Shown here: piece after piece, positions 27,139-34,452 of the stretch | How positions within the stretch are numbered: the stretch's first letter is position 1 | Layout: each line of letters begins with the position of its first letter | Assembly (NCBI RefSeq): GCF_003814745.1 | Contig: NZ_RKRD01000001.1 | Location: forward strand, 1,488,001-1,552,000 | Direction: 5' to 3' | DNA from: Hydrogenoanaerobacterium saccharovorans | GTDB taxonomy: Bacteria > Bacillota > Clostridia > Oscillospirales > Ruminococcaceae | Length of the DNA: 64,000 bases | Position numbers and translations under genes: made by a program | The notes under the pieces: model-generated | Told to the model about the DNA's origin: nothing | The model's database searches: none | Seen by the model: only the letters and a program-made list of their open reading frames with translations

Positions 27139-28071
27139 TTAACATCTGAGCCATCCATTTAGTTTATCTGTTTTATTTTTGTAAGATTGCTCAAGCGGCA
27201 TCATTTCTGAATTAAGCAACAAATCATAGTCGCCCTTGCAAAGCTTTTGCCGTGAAACAGCAACGTAAACATTTTCTACCTGATAACTAAGATTACCACT
27301 TTGCAGTATCATGCGATCAGGGATAAACGCAGGCAAAATTCCGCTGAATCCCACAGCAGTATAAGGAATCAGCTTGAATTTGTTGCCTGTATGTGTCGAT
27401 ATCAAGCGTTCTAAATGATCAGTCTGTTCGATTGGAGTTGAAAAAATATCAACCATACTGCTTGGCAAAATAGGATGGATTGCCTCAAAATCACATACTA
27501 CAACAGGATATCCTGTGTATACGTCTTTGAGCGTATTCCCCGTATCAAAGAAGCCTGTTAGTAAAATTTGTTTTTGCCCAAGTTCAATGGTGACATAATA
27601 CATAGTGGTATCCGCTCCTTGTTTTTTATATAATCTTGTAAAAATTTCTGTAGCTCCGTAAGCAATTGCTGTAAAGCCTATAAGCATTACAGCTGATATA
27701 TTAAAGTAGACTATTCCGTTATTAAACAGCATACCTTTGGGAGTAATCACAAGCCAAAGTGCAAGCATTAATCCTGCAAAAATAAAGTTTACGGTAAAAA
27801 AAACAAGGTATTCTTTTATGTATTGTTTCGGACTGATATACCGAAACGCAATGCGCACCATTGCCGCGGAAATAATCAGTTTTGATGCAAGCAAAACCCA
27901 AGGCGGCAACCCTCGCGCAAATAAAACCAAAGCATAGATTGCACCTAAAAAACTTGCTAAAAACAGCCGTAACCGCAATGGCTTTCTTTGACAAAATCGG
28001 CATGTGGCAAGTATTAAAAAATAGTTTACAATTAGATTAATGCAGATAAGGATATCTACATACACAACCAT
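27139..28071 (-). CDS. spoIIGA: Sigma-E processing peptidase SpoIIGA
   Basis: A 310-aa protein with five N-terminal membrane helices (about residues 1-150) and a cytosolic aspartic-protease-like domain. The catalytic aspartate is in LLTGFFDTGNTLKDV near residue 180. It sits in the sporulation septum and cleaves pro-sigma-E after a signal from the forespore. AGGGGG is just upstream. It is paired with sigE and divergent from the Cys-rich repeat gene. Confidence 0.92.
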   Translation of the reverse strand: MVVYVDILICINLIVNYFLILATCRFCQRKPLRLRLFLASFLGAIYALVLFARGLPPWVLLASKLIISAAMVRIAFRYISPKQYIKEYLVFFTVNFIFAGLMLALWLVITPKGMLFNNGIVYFNISAVMLIGFTAIAYGATEIFTRLYKKQGADTTMYYVTIELGQKQILLTGFFDTGNTLKDVYTGYPVVVCDFEAIHPILPSSMVDIFSTPIEQTDHLERLISTHTGNKFKLIPYTAVGFSGILPAFIPDRMILQSGNLSYQVENVYVAVSRQKLCKGDYDLLLNSEMMPLEQSYKNKTDKLNGWLRC

Positions 28072-28122
28072 TTTTCATCCCCCTCTGCCTGTTTGTCTGT
28101 CTTGTCTGTTAGCGATATTTTT

Positions 28123-28189
28123 AGTATAACGGGTGCGAGCCTTTAATTTTAGTCGCTTATCGTCGCATAAAAATGTCTTTTTGAGTCGC
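28123..28189 (-). promoter_or_regulatory. Candidate spoIIGA promoter with phased GTCGC repeats
   Basis: A minus-strand -10 element TATACT (28128-28123) has no good -35 at 17 bp. Upstream are GTCGC pentamers at 28152-28156, 28162-28166 and 28185-28189, with a GTCTT at 28174, spaced 10 to 12 bp. This resembles the Spo0A-box arrangement known for the spoIIG promoter, but only the GTCG core matches the 0A box TGTCGAA. Confidence 0.35.
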
Positions 28190-28209
28190 TTAGTGGTAAT
28201 CCGTTTTCG

Positions 28210-28238
28210 AACCATTTGAAAACCGTTAGCATAGACTG
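28210..28238 (+). promoter_or_regulatory. Sigma-K-like promoter of the Cys-rich repeat gene
   Basis: AACC (28210-28213), 16 bp, CATAGACTG (28230-28238). The sigma-K consensus is mACm, 16-17 bp, CATAnnnTA; one base differs. The dpaA promoter in this window has the same AACC and the same 16-bp spacing. Confidence 0.5.
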
Positions 28239-28293
28239 TTATTGTCCCCCAAAGGATAAAAAAACAAGTACGTGAAACGGAGATGGATTATTA

Positions 28294-28722
28294 ATGTGTA
28301 ATTTGTTTGGATCTTGCGGATGTATTGGTGGCTGTGGCAACAACTGCGGTGGCTGCGGCAACAACTGCGGCGGCTGCGGTAACAACTGTGGCGGCTGTGG
28401 CAACAACTGTGGCGGCTGTGGTAACAACTGCAATGGTTGCAGAAATGGTTGCCGTTGCAGAAATTCTTGTGCCAGAGCGTTAGCTGAAGAAGTTTTAGAG
28501 CAACCGTCATGCGGATGCAGAGATAAAGATAAAGATAGATGCGAAAATTGCAGTAACAGGCTTTGTCGGGAACTCGCAGAAGAAGTTTTGGGATCACGTT
28601 GTAGAAACAGATGTAATAACGGCTGCAACAACGGGTGCAATAACGGCTGCAACAACGGGTGCAACAACGGGTGCAATAACGGGTGTGGGTGTGGTTTTTT
28701 CCCCGGTTTTTGCTGTTGCTAA
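28294..28722 (+). CDS. Cys/Gly/Asn-rich tandem-repeat protein, possible spore-coat protein
   Basis: A 142-aa protein of unusual composition. Residues 10-52 repeat the unit CGGCGNN about five times. A charged linker with two related helices (ALAEEVLEQP and ELAEEVLGSR) follows, then a second array of six to seven CNNG units and the tail GFFPGFCCC. No signal peptide or membrane helix is visible. I do not recognise a named family. The composition and the sigma-K-like promoter suggest a disulfide-cross-linked coat or crust protein. A RiPP precursor or metal-binding protein is the alternative, but no maturation enzyme is nearby. GGAG lies about 11 nt upstream of the ATG. Confidence 0.7.
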   Translation: MCNLFGSCGCIGGCGNNCGGCGNNCGGCGNNCGGCGNNCGGCGNNCNGCRNGCRCRNSCARALAEEVLEQPSCGCRDKDKDRCENCSNRLCRELAEEVLGSRCRNRCNNGCNNGCNNGCNNGCNNGCNNGCGCGFFPGFCCC

Positions 28723-28760
28723 AATGGATAAATAATTAAAGCGAATGATGCATAAAATAA

Positions 28761-28802
28761 AAAGAAAAGGTGTGCTCTTTTAAGAACACACCTTTTCTTT
28801 TT
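28761..28802. terminator. Bidirectional terminator, Cys-rich gene / leuD
   Basis: AAAGAAAAGGTGTG (28761-28774) pairs with CACACCTTTTCTTT (28787-28800) between two convergent genes. Confidence 0.85.
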
Positions 28803-29274
28803 ATTTGCCAATCCAATTCATTAAACCGCCTGCTTGAATAATTTCTTTGATAAACTGCGGGAAAGGCTGACCTTGATAGTTTTCATTTTTAGTATGGTTG
28901 GTTATCAATCCAGTATCAAAATCTATCGTAACCTCATCCGCTACCTCTATTCGTTCACAGGCTTCTCTACATTCCAAAATTGGCATACCGATGTTAATGG
29001 CATTGCGGTAGAAAATACGAGCAAAACTGATTGCTATAATGCACGATATTCCATTTTCTTTAATCACCATAGGTGCGTGCTCACGCGATGAACCACAACC
29101 GAAATTAGCTCCGCCTACAATAATATCTCCGTGAAGTACATTTTTCGCAAAATCTATATCAATATCTTCCATACAATGAGTGGCTAATTCCTTGCGGTCC
29201 ATAATATTTAGAAATCTTGCAGGAATAATTACGTCGGTATCAATGTTATCGCCGTACTTAAACACTTTTCCCAT
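28801..29274 (-). CDS. leuD: 3-isopropylmalate dehydratase small subunit
   Basis: A 157-aa LeuD with KYGDNIDTDVIIPARFLN at the start and the swivel-domain motif GGANFGCGSSREHAP near residue 60. With LeuC it isomerises 2-isopropylmalate to 3-isopropylmalate in leucine synthesis. I start at MGKVFKYG, 16 nt after leuC; the longer reading overlaps leuC and is not supported. It is the last gene of leuA-leuC-leuD. Confidence 0.95.
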   Translation of the reverse strand: MGKVFKYGDNIDTDVIIPARFLNIMDRKELATHCMEDIDIDFAKNVLHGDIIVGGANFGCGSSREHAPMVIKENGISCIIAISFARIFYRNAINIGMPILECREACERIEVADEVTIDFDTGLITNHTKNENYQGQPFPQFIKEIIQAGGLMNWIGK

Positions 29275-29290
29275 TTTGCTTCCCTCCTTT

Positions 29291-30550
29291 TTACAACAAA
29301 TCGGGTGTACAGATGCTGCCGCGCACTGCGGACGCAGCAGCAACGGCAGGAGATGCCAAATACACTTCGGAAGCAACGTGCCCCATGCGCCCTATAAAAT
29401 TGCGGTTCGTCGTGGCAACTGTTCGTTCGCCTGCCGCCATGATACCCATATGTCCACCGAGACAAGGGCCGCAGGTTGGCGTTGATACTGCACATCCAGC
29501 TTTAATAAAGGTTTCGAGATATCCGGCTTTCATTGCATCAAGATATATCTGCTGTGTGGCAGGGATTATAATTGTGCGCACATTTTTGGCAACACGACGG
29601 TTTTTAAGAATAGCCGCAGCGATTGCAAGATCACTGAACCTGCCGTTGGTACACGAACCAATGATTACCTGATCAATTTTTATATCGGTGGCATCTTTCG
29701 CAGGGCGGGCATTCTCGGGTAAATGCGGAAATGCAACCGTTGGCTCAATAGCGGAGAGATCGATTGTATACGTTTTATCGTATATTGCATCCAAATCTGC
29801 AGAGTAAACTCTATACGGACGCTTTACCCTATCTTTCATATAAGCTTGAGTACTTTCATCTACCGGAAAAATACCGTTTTTTGCACCTGCTTCAATCGCC
29901 ATATTCGCAATGGTAAAACGGTCATCCATAGAAAGATACCGAATACCCTCACCGGTAAATTCCATCGATTTATAAAGCGCACCGTCTACACCAATTTTAC
30001 CGATGATATAAAGAATAATATCCTTGCCGCTTACCCATTCTCTAGGCTTTCCTGTCAGTTCAAATTTGATAGCGGCGGGCACTTTAAACCAGCATTTTCC
30101 GGTTGCCATAGCTGCAGCCATATCGGTAGAACCAAAACCCGTAGAAAACGCGCCCAAAGCACCATAGGTACAGGTATGGCTGTCGGCACCTACAATCAAT
30201 TCACCTGCTGCCACAATCCCCTGCTCGGGCAATAAAGCATGTTCAATGCCCATTGTCCCTACATCATAAAAATGCTCGATATTATTTTTGTTTGCAAAAT
30301 CACGGCACGTAGCGCAAAGTTCCGCCGCTTTGATATCTTTACTCGGGGTAAAATGGTCGAGTACAATCGAAATTTTATCTTTATTAAAAACTTCACCGCA
30401 ATGGTAAGCTTCATACTCGCGAATTGCTACAGGTGTTGTAATATCGTTACCGAGCACCATATCAACGTCGGCATAAATCAGCTCGCCCGCAGCTACCTGA
30501 GAAAGACCTGCCTTATCTGCCAATATTTTTTGACTCATTGTCATTCCCAT
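29291..30550 (-). CDS. leuC: 3-isopropylmalate dehydratase large subunit
   Basis: A 419-aa aconitase-family subunit. The [4Fe-4S] ligands are in VIIGSCTNGR and STPTCGPCLGGH. DHFTPSKDI and GADSHTCTYGALGAF are further family motifs. The length fits the shorter LeuC type of Clostridia and archaea (about 420 aa). It lies between leuA and leuD with 16-nt gaps. Confidence 0.95.
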   Translation of the reverse strand: MGMTMSQKILADKAGLSQVAAGELIYADVDMVLGNDITTPVAIREYEAYHCGEVFNKDKISIVLDHFTPSKDIKAAELCATCRDFANKNNIEHFYDVGTMGIEHALLPEQGIVAAGELIVGADSHTCTYGALGAFSTGFGSTDMAAAMATGKCWFKVPAAIKFELTGKPREWVSGKDIILYIIGKIGVDGALYKSMEFTGEGIRYLSMDDRFTIANMAIEAGAKNGIFPVDESTQAYMKDRVKRPYRVYSADLDAIYDKTYTIDLSAIEPTVAFPHLPENARPAKDATDIKIDQVIIGSCTNGRFSDLAIAAAILKNRRVAKNVRTIIIPATQQIYLDAMKAGYLETFIKAGCAVSTPTCGPCLGGHMGIMAAGERTVATTNRNFIGRMGHVASEVYLASPAVAAASAVRGSICTPDLL

Positions 30551-30566
30551 TTATATCAACTCTTTC

Positions 30567-32246
30567 TTATGATGTTTTATCAACAAGACACAGACCTGCA
30601 CGATTGATTGCACTGACCAATGCATTAACCGATGCAGTCATAATATCATCGTGAACGCCTGCGCCCCAACTAACTTTTTTACCGCAGCTGACGCTTACGT
30701 ATGCAACCGCGCGGGAGTTTGTGCCGCGCTCAAGTGCATGTTCTTCGTAGGTAAGCAGCGAAAAATCCATATTAAGGTTGTTTTTCAAAGCGTTTGCAAC
30801 AGCGTCCAAACGTCCGTTACCGTTGCTGGTAAATTCTTTGACCTCATCGCCCACTTTAGCAGTTACAACAGCATAGATACCGTTTTTTTGTATAAAATGG
30901 ACTTCTGTAACGTCAATAGGAGTAAAGAAGTTGAGATACTGCTCTTTAAAGATTTGATGCACTTCATGCGGGCTGAGCTCTTTATGCTGATGGTCGGAGA
31001 TACCCTTAACAGTGTAACCAAAATCTTCTCGCATTTTTGCAGGCAGCCGGTAGCCGTATTTCTGTTCAAGAATATAACCGATACCGCCTTTGCCGGACTG
31101 GCTGTTGATACGAATAACATCGGTTTCGTATTCTCTGCCGACATCCTTGGGGTCGATTGGCAGATAAGGAACTGTCCATGTTTTGCAACCCTTTTCCTCA
31201 TGCCACTGCATCCCTTTTGCAATTGCGTCTTGATGTGAGCCTGAAAACGCTGCGAACACCAATGCACCTGAATATGGCTGACGGTCGTAAACTTTCATTC
31301 CCGTTACTTTTTCATACAGTTCGATGACTTCAGGAAGATTCTCGAAATTCAACTGCGGGTCGACACCCTGTGAATACATATTCAGTGCAAGAGTGACGAT
31401 ATCAACGTTCCCGGTACGTTCTCCATTGCCGAACAAGGTGCCTTCAACCCTATCTGCACCTGCAATCAACCCCATTTCAGCATCTGCAACCGCACAGCCT
31501 CTGTCATTATGAGGATGCAATGAGACGATGATATTATCGCGATAGCTCAAATGGTTGCACATATATTCCACTTGATTTGCGTAGACATGAGGCATAGAAT
31601 GAGATACGGTAACAGGCAGATTGATAATAACTTTTTTCTCTTTTGTGGGTTTCCAAACATCCAAAACCGCATTGCAAATTTCGAGAGCGAACTCTGTCTC
31701 TGTACCGGTAAAGCTTTCGGGCGAGTACTCAAAAAAATATGGGTTTGGGGCTTTTTCAGAGTATTCTTGCAGCATTTTTGCACCGCTTACCGCTATATCG
31801 ATGATTTCTTTTTTGGATTTTTTGAAGACCTGTTCGCGCTGTGCAACCGAAGTAGAATTGTACAAATGCACAATTGCATTTTTTGCACCTTTTAATGCGG
31901 CAAAGGTTTTTTCTATGATATGCGGACGTGACTGGGTAAGCACTTGAATCGTAACGTCATCCGGAATTAAGTCTTGCTCGATGAGTGCGCGGCAAAACTC
32001 ATATTCTGTATCGGATGCAGCCGGAAAACCAATTTCCACTTCTTTAAATCCAACTTTATTAACCAAAAATTGAAAAAACTCCAGTTTTTCTTCAAGGCTC
32101 ATCGGTACAATCAGCGACTGATTGCCATCGCGCAAGTCTACGCTGCACCAAGTTGGTGCTTTATCGATATAATCTTTCTCAATCCATCTCACTGAAGTTT
32201 GGGGAGGCACAAAATAAGCACGGCTGTACTTTTCAACGTTTTTCAT
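30567..32246 (-). CDS. leuA: 2-isopropylmalate synthase, long (LeuA2) type
   Basis: A 559-aa enzyme of the longer, fungal-like LeuA class. The catalytic domain opens with PTWCSVDLRDGNQSL and has VSLHPHNDRGCAVADAEMG for the metal histidines. The C-terminal allosteric domain (about 430-559) would bind leucine. It condenses acetyl-CoA with 2-oxoisovalerate, the first step of leucine synthesis. It is the first gene behind the Leu T-box leader. Confidence 0.94.
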   Translation of the reverse strand: MKNVEKYSRAYFVPPQTSVRWIEKDYIDKAPTWCSVDLRDGNQSLIVPMSLEEKLEFFQFLVNKVGFKEVEIGFPAASDTEYEFCRALIEQDLIPDDVTIQVLTQSRPHIIEKTFAALKGAKNAIVHLYNSTSVAQREQVFKKSKKEIIDIAVSGAKMLQEYSEKAPNPYFFEYSPESFTGTETEFALEICNAVLDVWKPTKEKKVIINLPVTVSHSMPHVYANQVEYMCNHLSYRDNIIVSLHPHNDRGCAVADAEMGLIAGADRVEGTLFGNGERTGNVDIVTLALNMYSQGVDPQLNFENLPEVIELYEKVTGMKVYDRQPYSGALVFAAFSGSHQDAIAKGMQWHEEKGCKTWTVPYLPIDPKDVGREYETDVIRINSQSGKGGIGYILEQKYGYRLPAKMREDFGYTVKGISDHQHKELSPHEVHQIFKEQYLNFFTPIDVTEVHFIQKNGIYAVVTAKVGDEVKEFTSNGNGRLDAVANALKNNLNMDFSLLTYEEHALERGTNSRAVAYVSVSCGKKVSWGAGVHDDIMTASVNALVSAINRAGLCLVDKTS

Positions 32247-32284
32247 ATCATAAAAGCTCCTTTCAAAATTTACATTAAAAATAA

Positions 32285-32578
32285 AAAACCTCCGTCTCTT
32301 TCTTAAAAAAAGAGACGGAAGTTAAAAATTCCGCGGTACCACTCTCGTTGATGCATATGCATCCGCTTTGTTCACATCTGCAACACAAGCTGTTGCTTGC
32401 TCATTGGAAATGCTATCTCTGTTAACGATGAGATTTACCGTTCACGCCTACTTAAATTCGGGTGACAGCTCAGGGGCGAGTTATATACAATTTTCGTATC
32501 GTTTTACACCAACCAACGACTCTCTGAAACTGAAACATTGCATTTTGTTCCCCATCCACGCTTTTGAAATATGATATT
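32285..32578 (-). promoter_or_regulatory. T-box leader, leucine-specific
   Basis: The minus strand contains the T-box core GAGTGGTACCGCGGAA (32344-32329) and a terminator (stem about 32323-32287, then T run). Stem I opens with GGGGAAC and closes with GCCCC. The likely specifier is CTC at 32480-32478, a Leu codon followed by G, as in other leu leaders. Uncharged tRNA-Leu would stabilise the antiterminator and turn on leuACD. Confidence 0.92.
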
Positions 32579-32584
32579 GCAAAT

Positions 32585-32613
32585 ACTATAACCCGAAAAA
32601 AATAATTTGTCAA
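32585..32613 (-). promoter_or_regulatory. Sigma-A promoter of the leu operon
   Basis: TTGACA (32613-32608), 17 bp, TATAGT (32590-32585) on the minus strand, just before the T-box leader. Confidence 0.85.
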
Positions 32614-32760
32614 CACTTTAATATAAAAAAGTTTTATCACTTTAAAGCAAGATTGCAAGCACTTGCAAAAAGACTACTTTTGCAGTATAATTTAACAATA
32701 CTTGATAATCATTTATAAATTACAAAATATTGAGATAATCTAGTATGAACTATCGGTTTC

Positions 32761-32792
32761 TTCAATGTAAAGTAAATTAGCTTTACATTGAA
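32761..32792. repeat. Dyad TTCAATGTAAAG-N8-CTTTACATTGAA
   Basis: A perfect 12-bp inverted repeat with an 8-bp spacer, without a T tract, in the 320-bp gap between the leu promoter and nth. Its core TGTAAAG-N8-CTTTACA recurs at 32898-32919. It is probably a protein-binding site; the factor is unknown. Confidence 0.6.
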
Positions 32793-32897
32793 TGCAGAAT
32801 AGTTTTAAAGGTCTTAGTTGATTTTCACGATAGCAAGAACCATTAAAGCTAGTATGACAGGGATTAATGAGCATATTACTGATTTTTATTGATTATA

Positions 32898-32919
32898 TGT
32901 AAAGTTATGTCGCTTTACA
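32898..32919. repeat. Dyad TGTAAAG-N8-CTTTACA at the nth ribosome site
   Basis: A second copy of the same dyad, with 7-bp arms and the same 8-bp spacing, ending 1 nt before the AGGAGG of nth. Binding here could block transcription or translation of nth. Confidence 0.55.
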
Positions 32920-32933
32920 CAGGAGGTTATGCA

Positions 32934-33575
32934 ATGACACCATTACAAAACAGGACACTACAAATTATTGAACGTTTTAAACAAGAATACCCCGATGCAG
33001 TTTGTTCGCTAGATTATGTTGATGCATTGCAGCTGTTGATATCTACACGCTTGGCAGCCCAATGCACCGATGCACGGGTAAACCTTGTTACACCTACCCT
33101 ATTTGAAAAATATCCGGATGCACAAGCGTTTGCAAATGCCGAAGTAGCGGATGTAGAGGAAATCATCAAGTCTTGCGGATTGTATAAAACCAAAGCAAGA
33201 GATTTGATTGCAACCGGAAAAATGTTGGTTGAAGATTTTGGTGGTGTGGTACCGGATAATATGGAGGACTTGTTGAAGCTGCCCGGAATTGGAAGAAAAA
33301 CCGCCAACCTTGTACTGGGTGACGTATTTGGCAAGCCTGCTGTAGTATGCGATACCCATTGCATCCGTTTGACTAATTTGATGGGTTTAACTGTGGGTAA
33401 AGACCCTTATAAATGTGAAATGCAGCTGCGTGAATTACTGCCGCCCGAAGAAAGCAATGACTTTTGCCACCGCACTGTATTACACGGCAGAGCTGTATGC
33501 AAAGCCCGTAATCCACAATGCAAAATATGCTGTGTACGCGACCTTTGTGACTACGGTTGCCAAAACAACGCTTGA
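32934..33575 (+). CDS. nth: Endonuclease III
   Basis: A 213-aa HhH-GPD DNA glycosylase/AP lyase. The helix-hairpin-helix LPGIGRKTANLVLG carries the catalytic lysine. VVCDTHCIRL carries the catalytic aspartate. The C-terminal C-x6-C-x2-C-x5-C cluster (from CKARNPQC) binds [4Fe-4S]. It removes oxidised pyrimidines. I start at MTPLQNR, 7 nt after AGGAGG. Its stop codon lies inside the promoter of the following thiT leader. Confidence 0.94.
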   Translation: MTPLQNRTLQIIERFKQEYPDAVCSLDYVDALQLLISTRLAAQCTDARVNLVTPTLFEKYPDAQAFANAEVADVEEIIKSCGLYKTKARDLIATGKMLVEDFGGVVPDNMEDLLKLPGIGRKTANLVLGDVFGKPAVVCDTHCIRLTNLMGLTVGKDPYKCEMQLRELLPPEESNDFCHRTVLHGRAVCKARNPQCKICCVRDLCDYGCQNNA

Positions 33576-33600
33576 CACCGCAACAACCGCCGTGTATACT
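33572..33600 (+). promoter_or_regulatory. Sigma-A promoter of thiT, overlapping the nth stop
   Basis: TTGACA (33572-33577), 17 bp, TATACT (33595-33600). The -35 element includes the nth TGA stop. Confidence 0.85.
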
Positions 33601-33612
33601 AGAAACGAAAAG

Positions 33613-33706
33613 AATACAGGGGTGCTGATGAAAAATCGGCTGAGAGTAACGCTGTTGTGTTTCAACCCTTGAACCTGATCCAGATAATGCTGGCGTAGGT
33701 AGTGAT
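33613..33706 (+). promoter_or_regulatory. TPP riboswitch (THI element)
   Basis: The conserved TPP aptamer parts are present: CAGGGGTGCT, GGCTGAGA, then ACCCTTGAACCTGATC and the closing GCTGGCGTAGGTAG. It precedes a terminator and thiT, so thiamine pyrophosphate should switch thiT off. Confidence 0.95.
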
Positions 33707-33720
33707 TAAAATATTAATTG

Positions 33721-33758
33721 CTAACACCATTTGGCATTACGCTAGATGGTGTTTTTTC
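33721..33758 (+). terminator. Expression-platform terminator of the TPP riboswitch
   Basis: AACACCAT (33723-33730) pairs with ATGGTGTT (33745-33752), followed by TTTT, 15 nt after the aptamer. Confidence 0.85.
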
Positions 33759-33809
33759 CTGTGTTCTTTTTAAATTAAAGTGTTATTTGACACAGGAGGA
33801 TTAGGACTT

Positions 33810-34382
33810 ATGACTCAAACTAAAAAGACCCGCATTATGGCGGAATGTGCCGTTATGGTAGCAATGTCTGCCGTATTGCAGATGATTCCGTTTATTAAAT
33901 TTCCCCAAGGCGGTACTGTAACCCTTGCAAGCATGGTGCCCATTGTATTTATTGCGCTGCGACATGGTGTAAAATGGGGCTTGCTTACGTCGTTTGTAGG
34001 TAGCCTTGTACAGATGTTACTTGGCGGAATTAATCCTCCGCCCACAGAAACATTCTTCTGGTTTACAATGGTTGTTTTACTGGACTATGTAATTGCATAC
34101 ACTGTTTTAGGACTGGCTCCGTTTTTTGCAAAGCCTTTTCGCAACCAGCTTGTGGGAGCAGGTGTAGGGGCATTTTCTGTTACTTTGTTGCGTTATATAT
34201 GCCATATCATCTCAGGCATTTTAATTTGGCATGTATATGCGCCCGAGGGTCAGCCTGTTTGGCTATATTCCATTAGCTATAACGGCAGCTATATGATACC
34301 TGAAATGATCATTACTGTTATTGTAGTAGTTCTTCTTTGGAAGTTTGTTGCTATGCGTGCATTGAAAAATCGACATGTATAG
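33810..34382 (+). CDS. thiT: Thiamine ECF-transporter substrate-binding subunit ThiT
   Basis: A 190-aa protein with six hydrophobic segments and the ThiT-like middle region PFIKFPQGGTVTLASMVPIV followed by RHGVKWGL. It binds thiamine in the membrane and works with the shared EcfA/A'/T energising module, which is encoded elsewhere. I start at MTQTKKT, 10 nt after AGGAGG. The TPP riboswitch upstream confirms the substrate. Confidence 0.93.
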   Translation: MTQTKKTRIMAECAVMVAMSAVLQMIPFIKFPQGGTVTLASMVPIVFIALRHGVKWGLLTSFVGSLVQMLLGGINPPPTETFFWFTMVVLLDYVIAYTVLGLAPFFAKPFRNQLVGAGVGAFSVTLLRYICHIISGILIWHVYAPEGQPVWLYSISYNGSYMIPEMIITVIVVVLLWKFVAMRALKNRHV

Positions 34383-34410
34383 TTTATATTTTGAAGATAA
34401 ATTATTTAAC

Positions 34411-34450
34411 AAAAAACGGTCTTTCACAATATTGTGAAAGACCGTTTTTT
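34411..34450. terminator. Bidirectional terminator thiT / DUF5107 gene
   Basis: AAAAACGGTCTTTCACAAT and its complement meet at 34431, a near-perfect palindrome with A and T runs, between convergent genes. Confidence 0.9.
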
Positions 34451-34452
34451 AT

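Noticed and set aside
28239..28676. Open frame antisense to the Cys-rich repeat gene (Pro/Leu/Gln repeats)
   Set aside because: It is the complement of the repeat arrays; its periodic composition follows from the sense repeats and it lacks a ribosome site.
28310..28720. Short tandem DNA repeats that could suggest a CRISPR array
   Set aside because: The repeats are contiguous coding units of 6-21 bp without spacers.
32761..32792. Rho-independent terminator or GlnR box
   Set aside because: No T tract follows the stem, and the half-site spacing (N12 between TGTAA and TTACA) does not fit the GlnR N7 rule.
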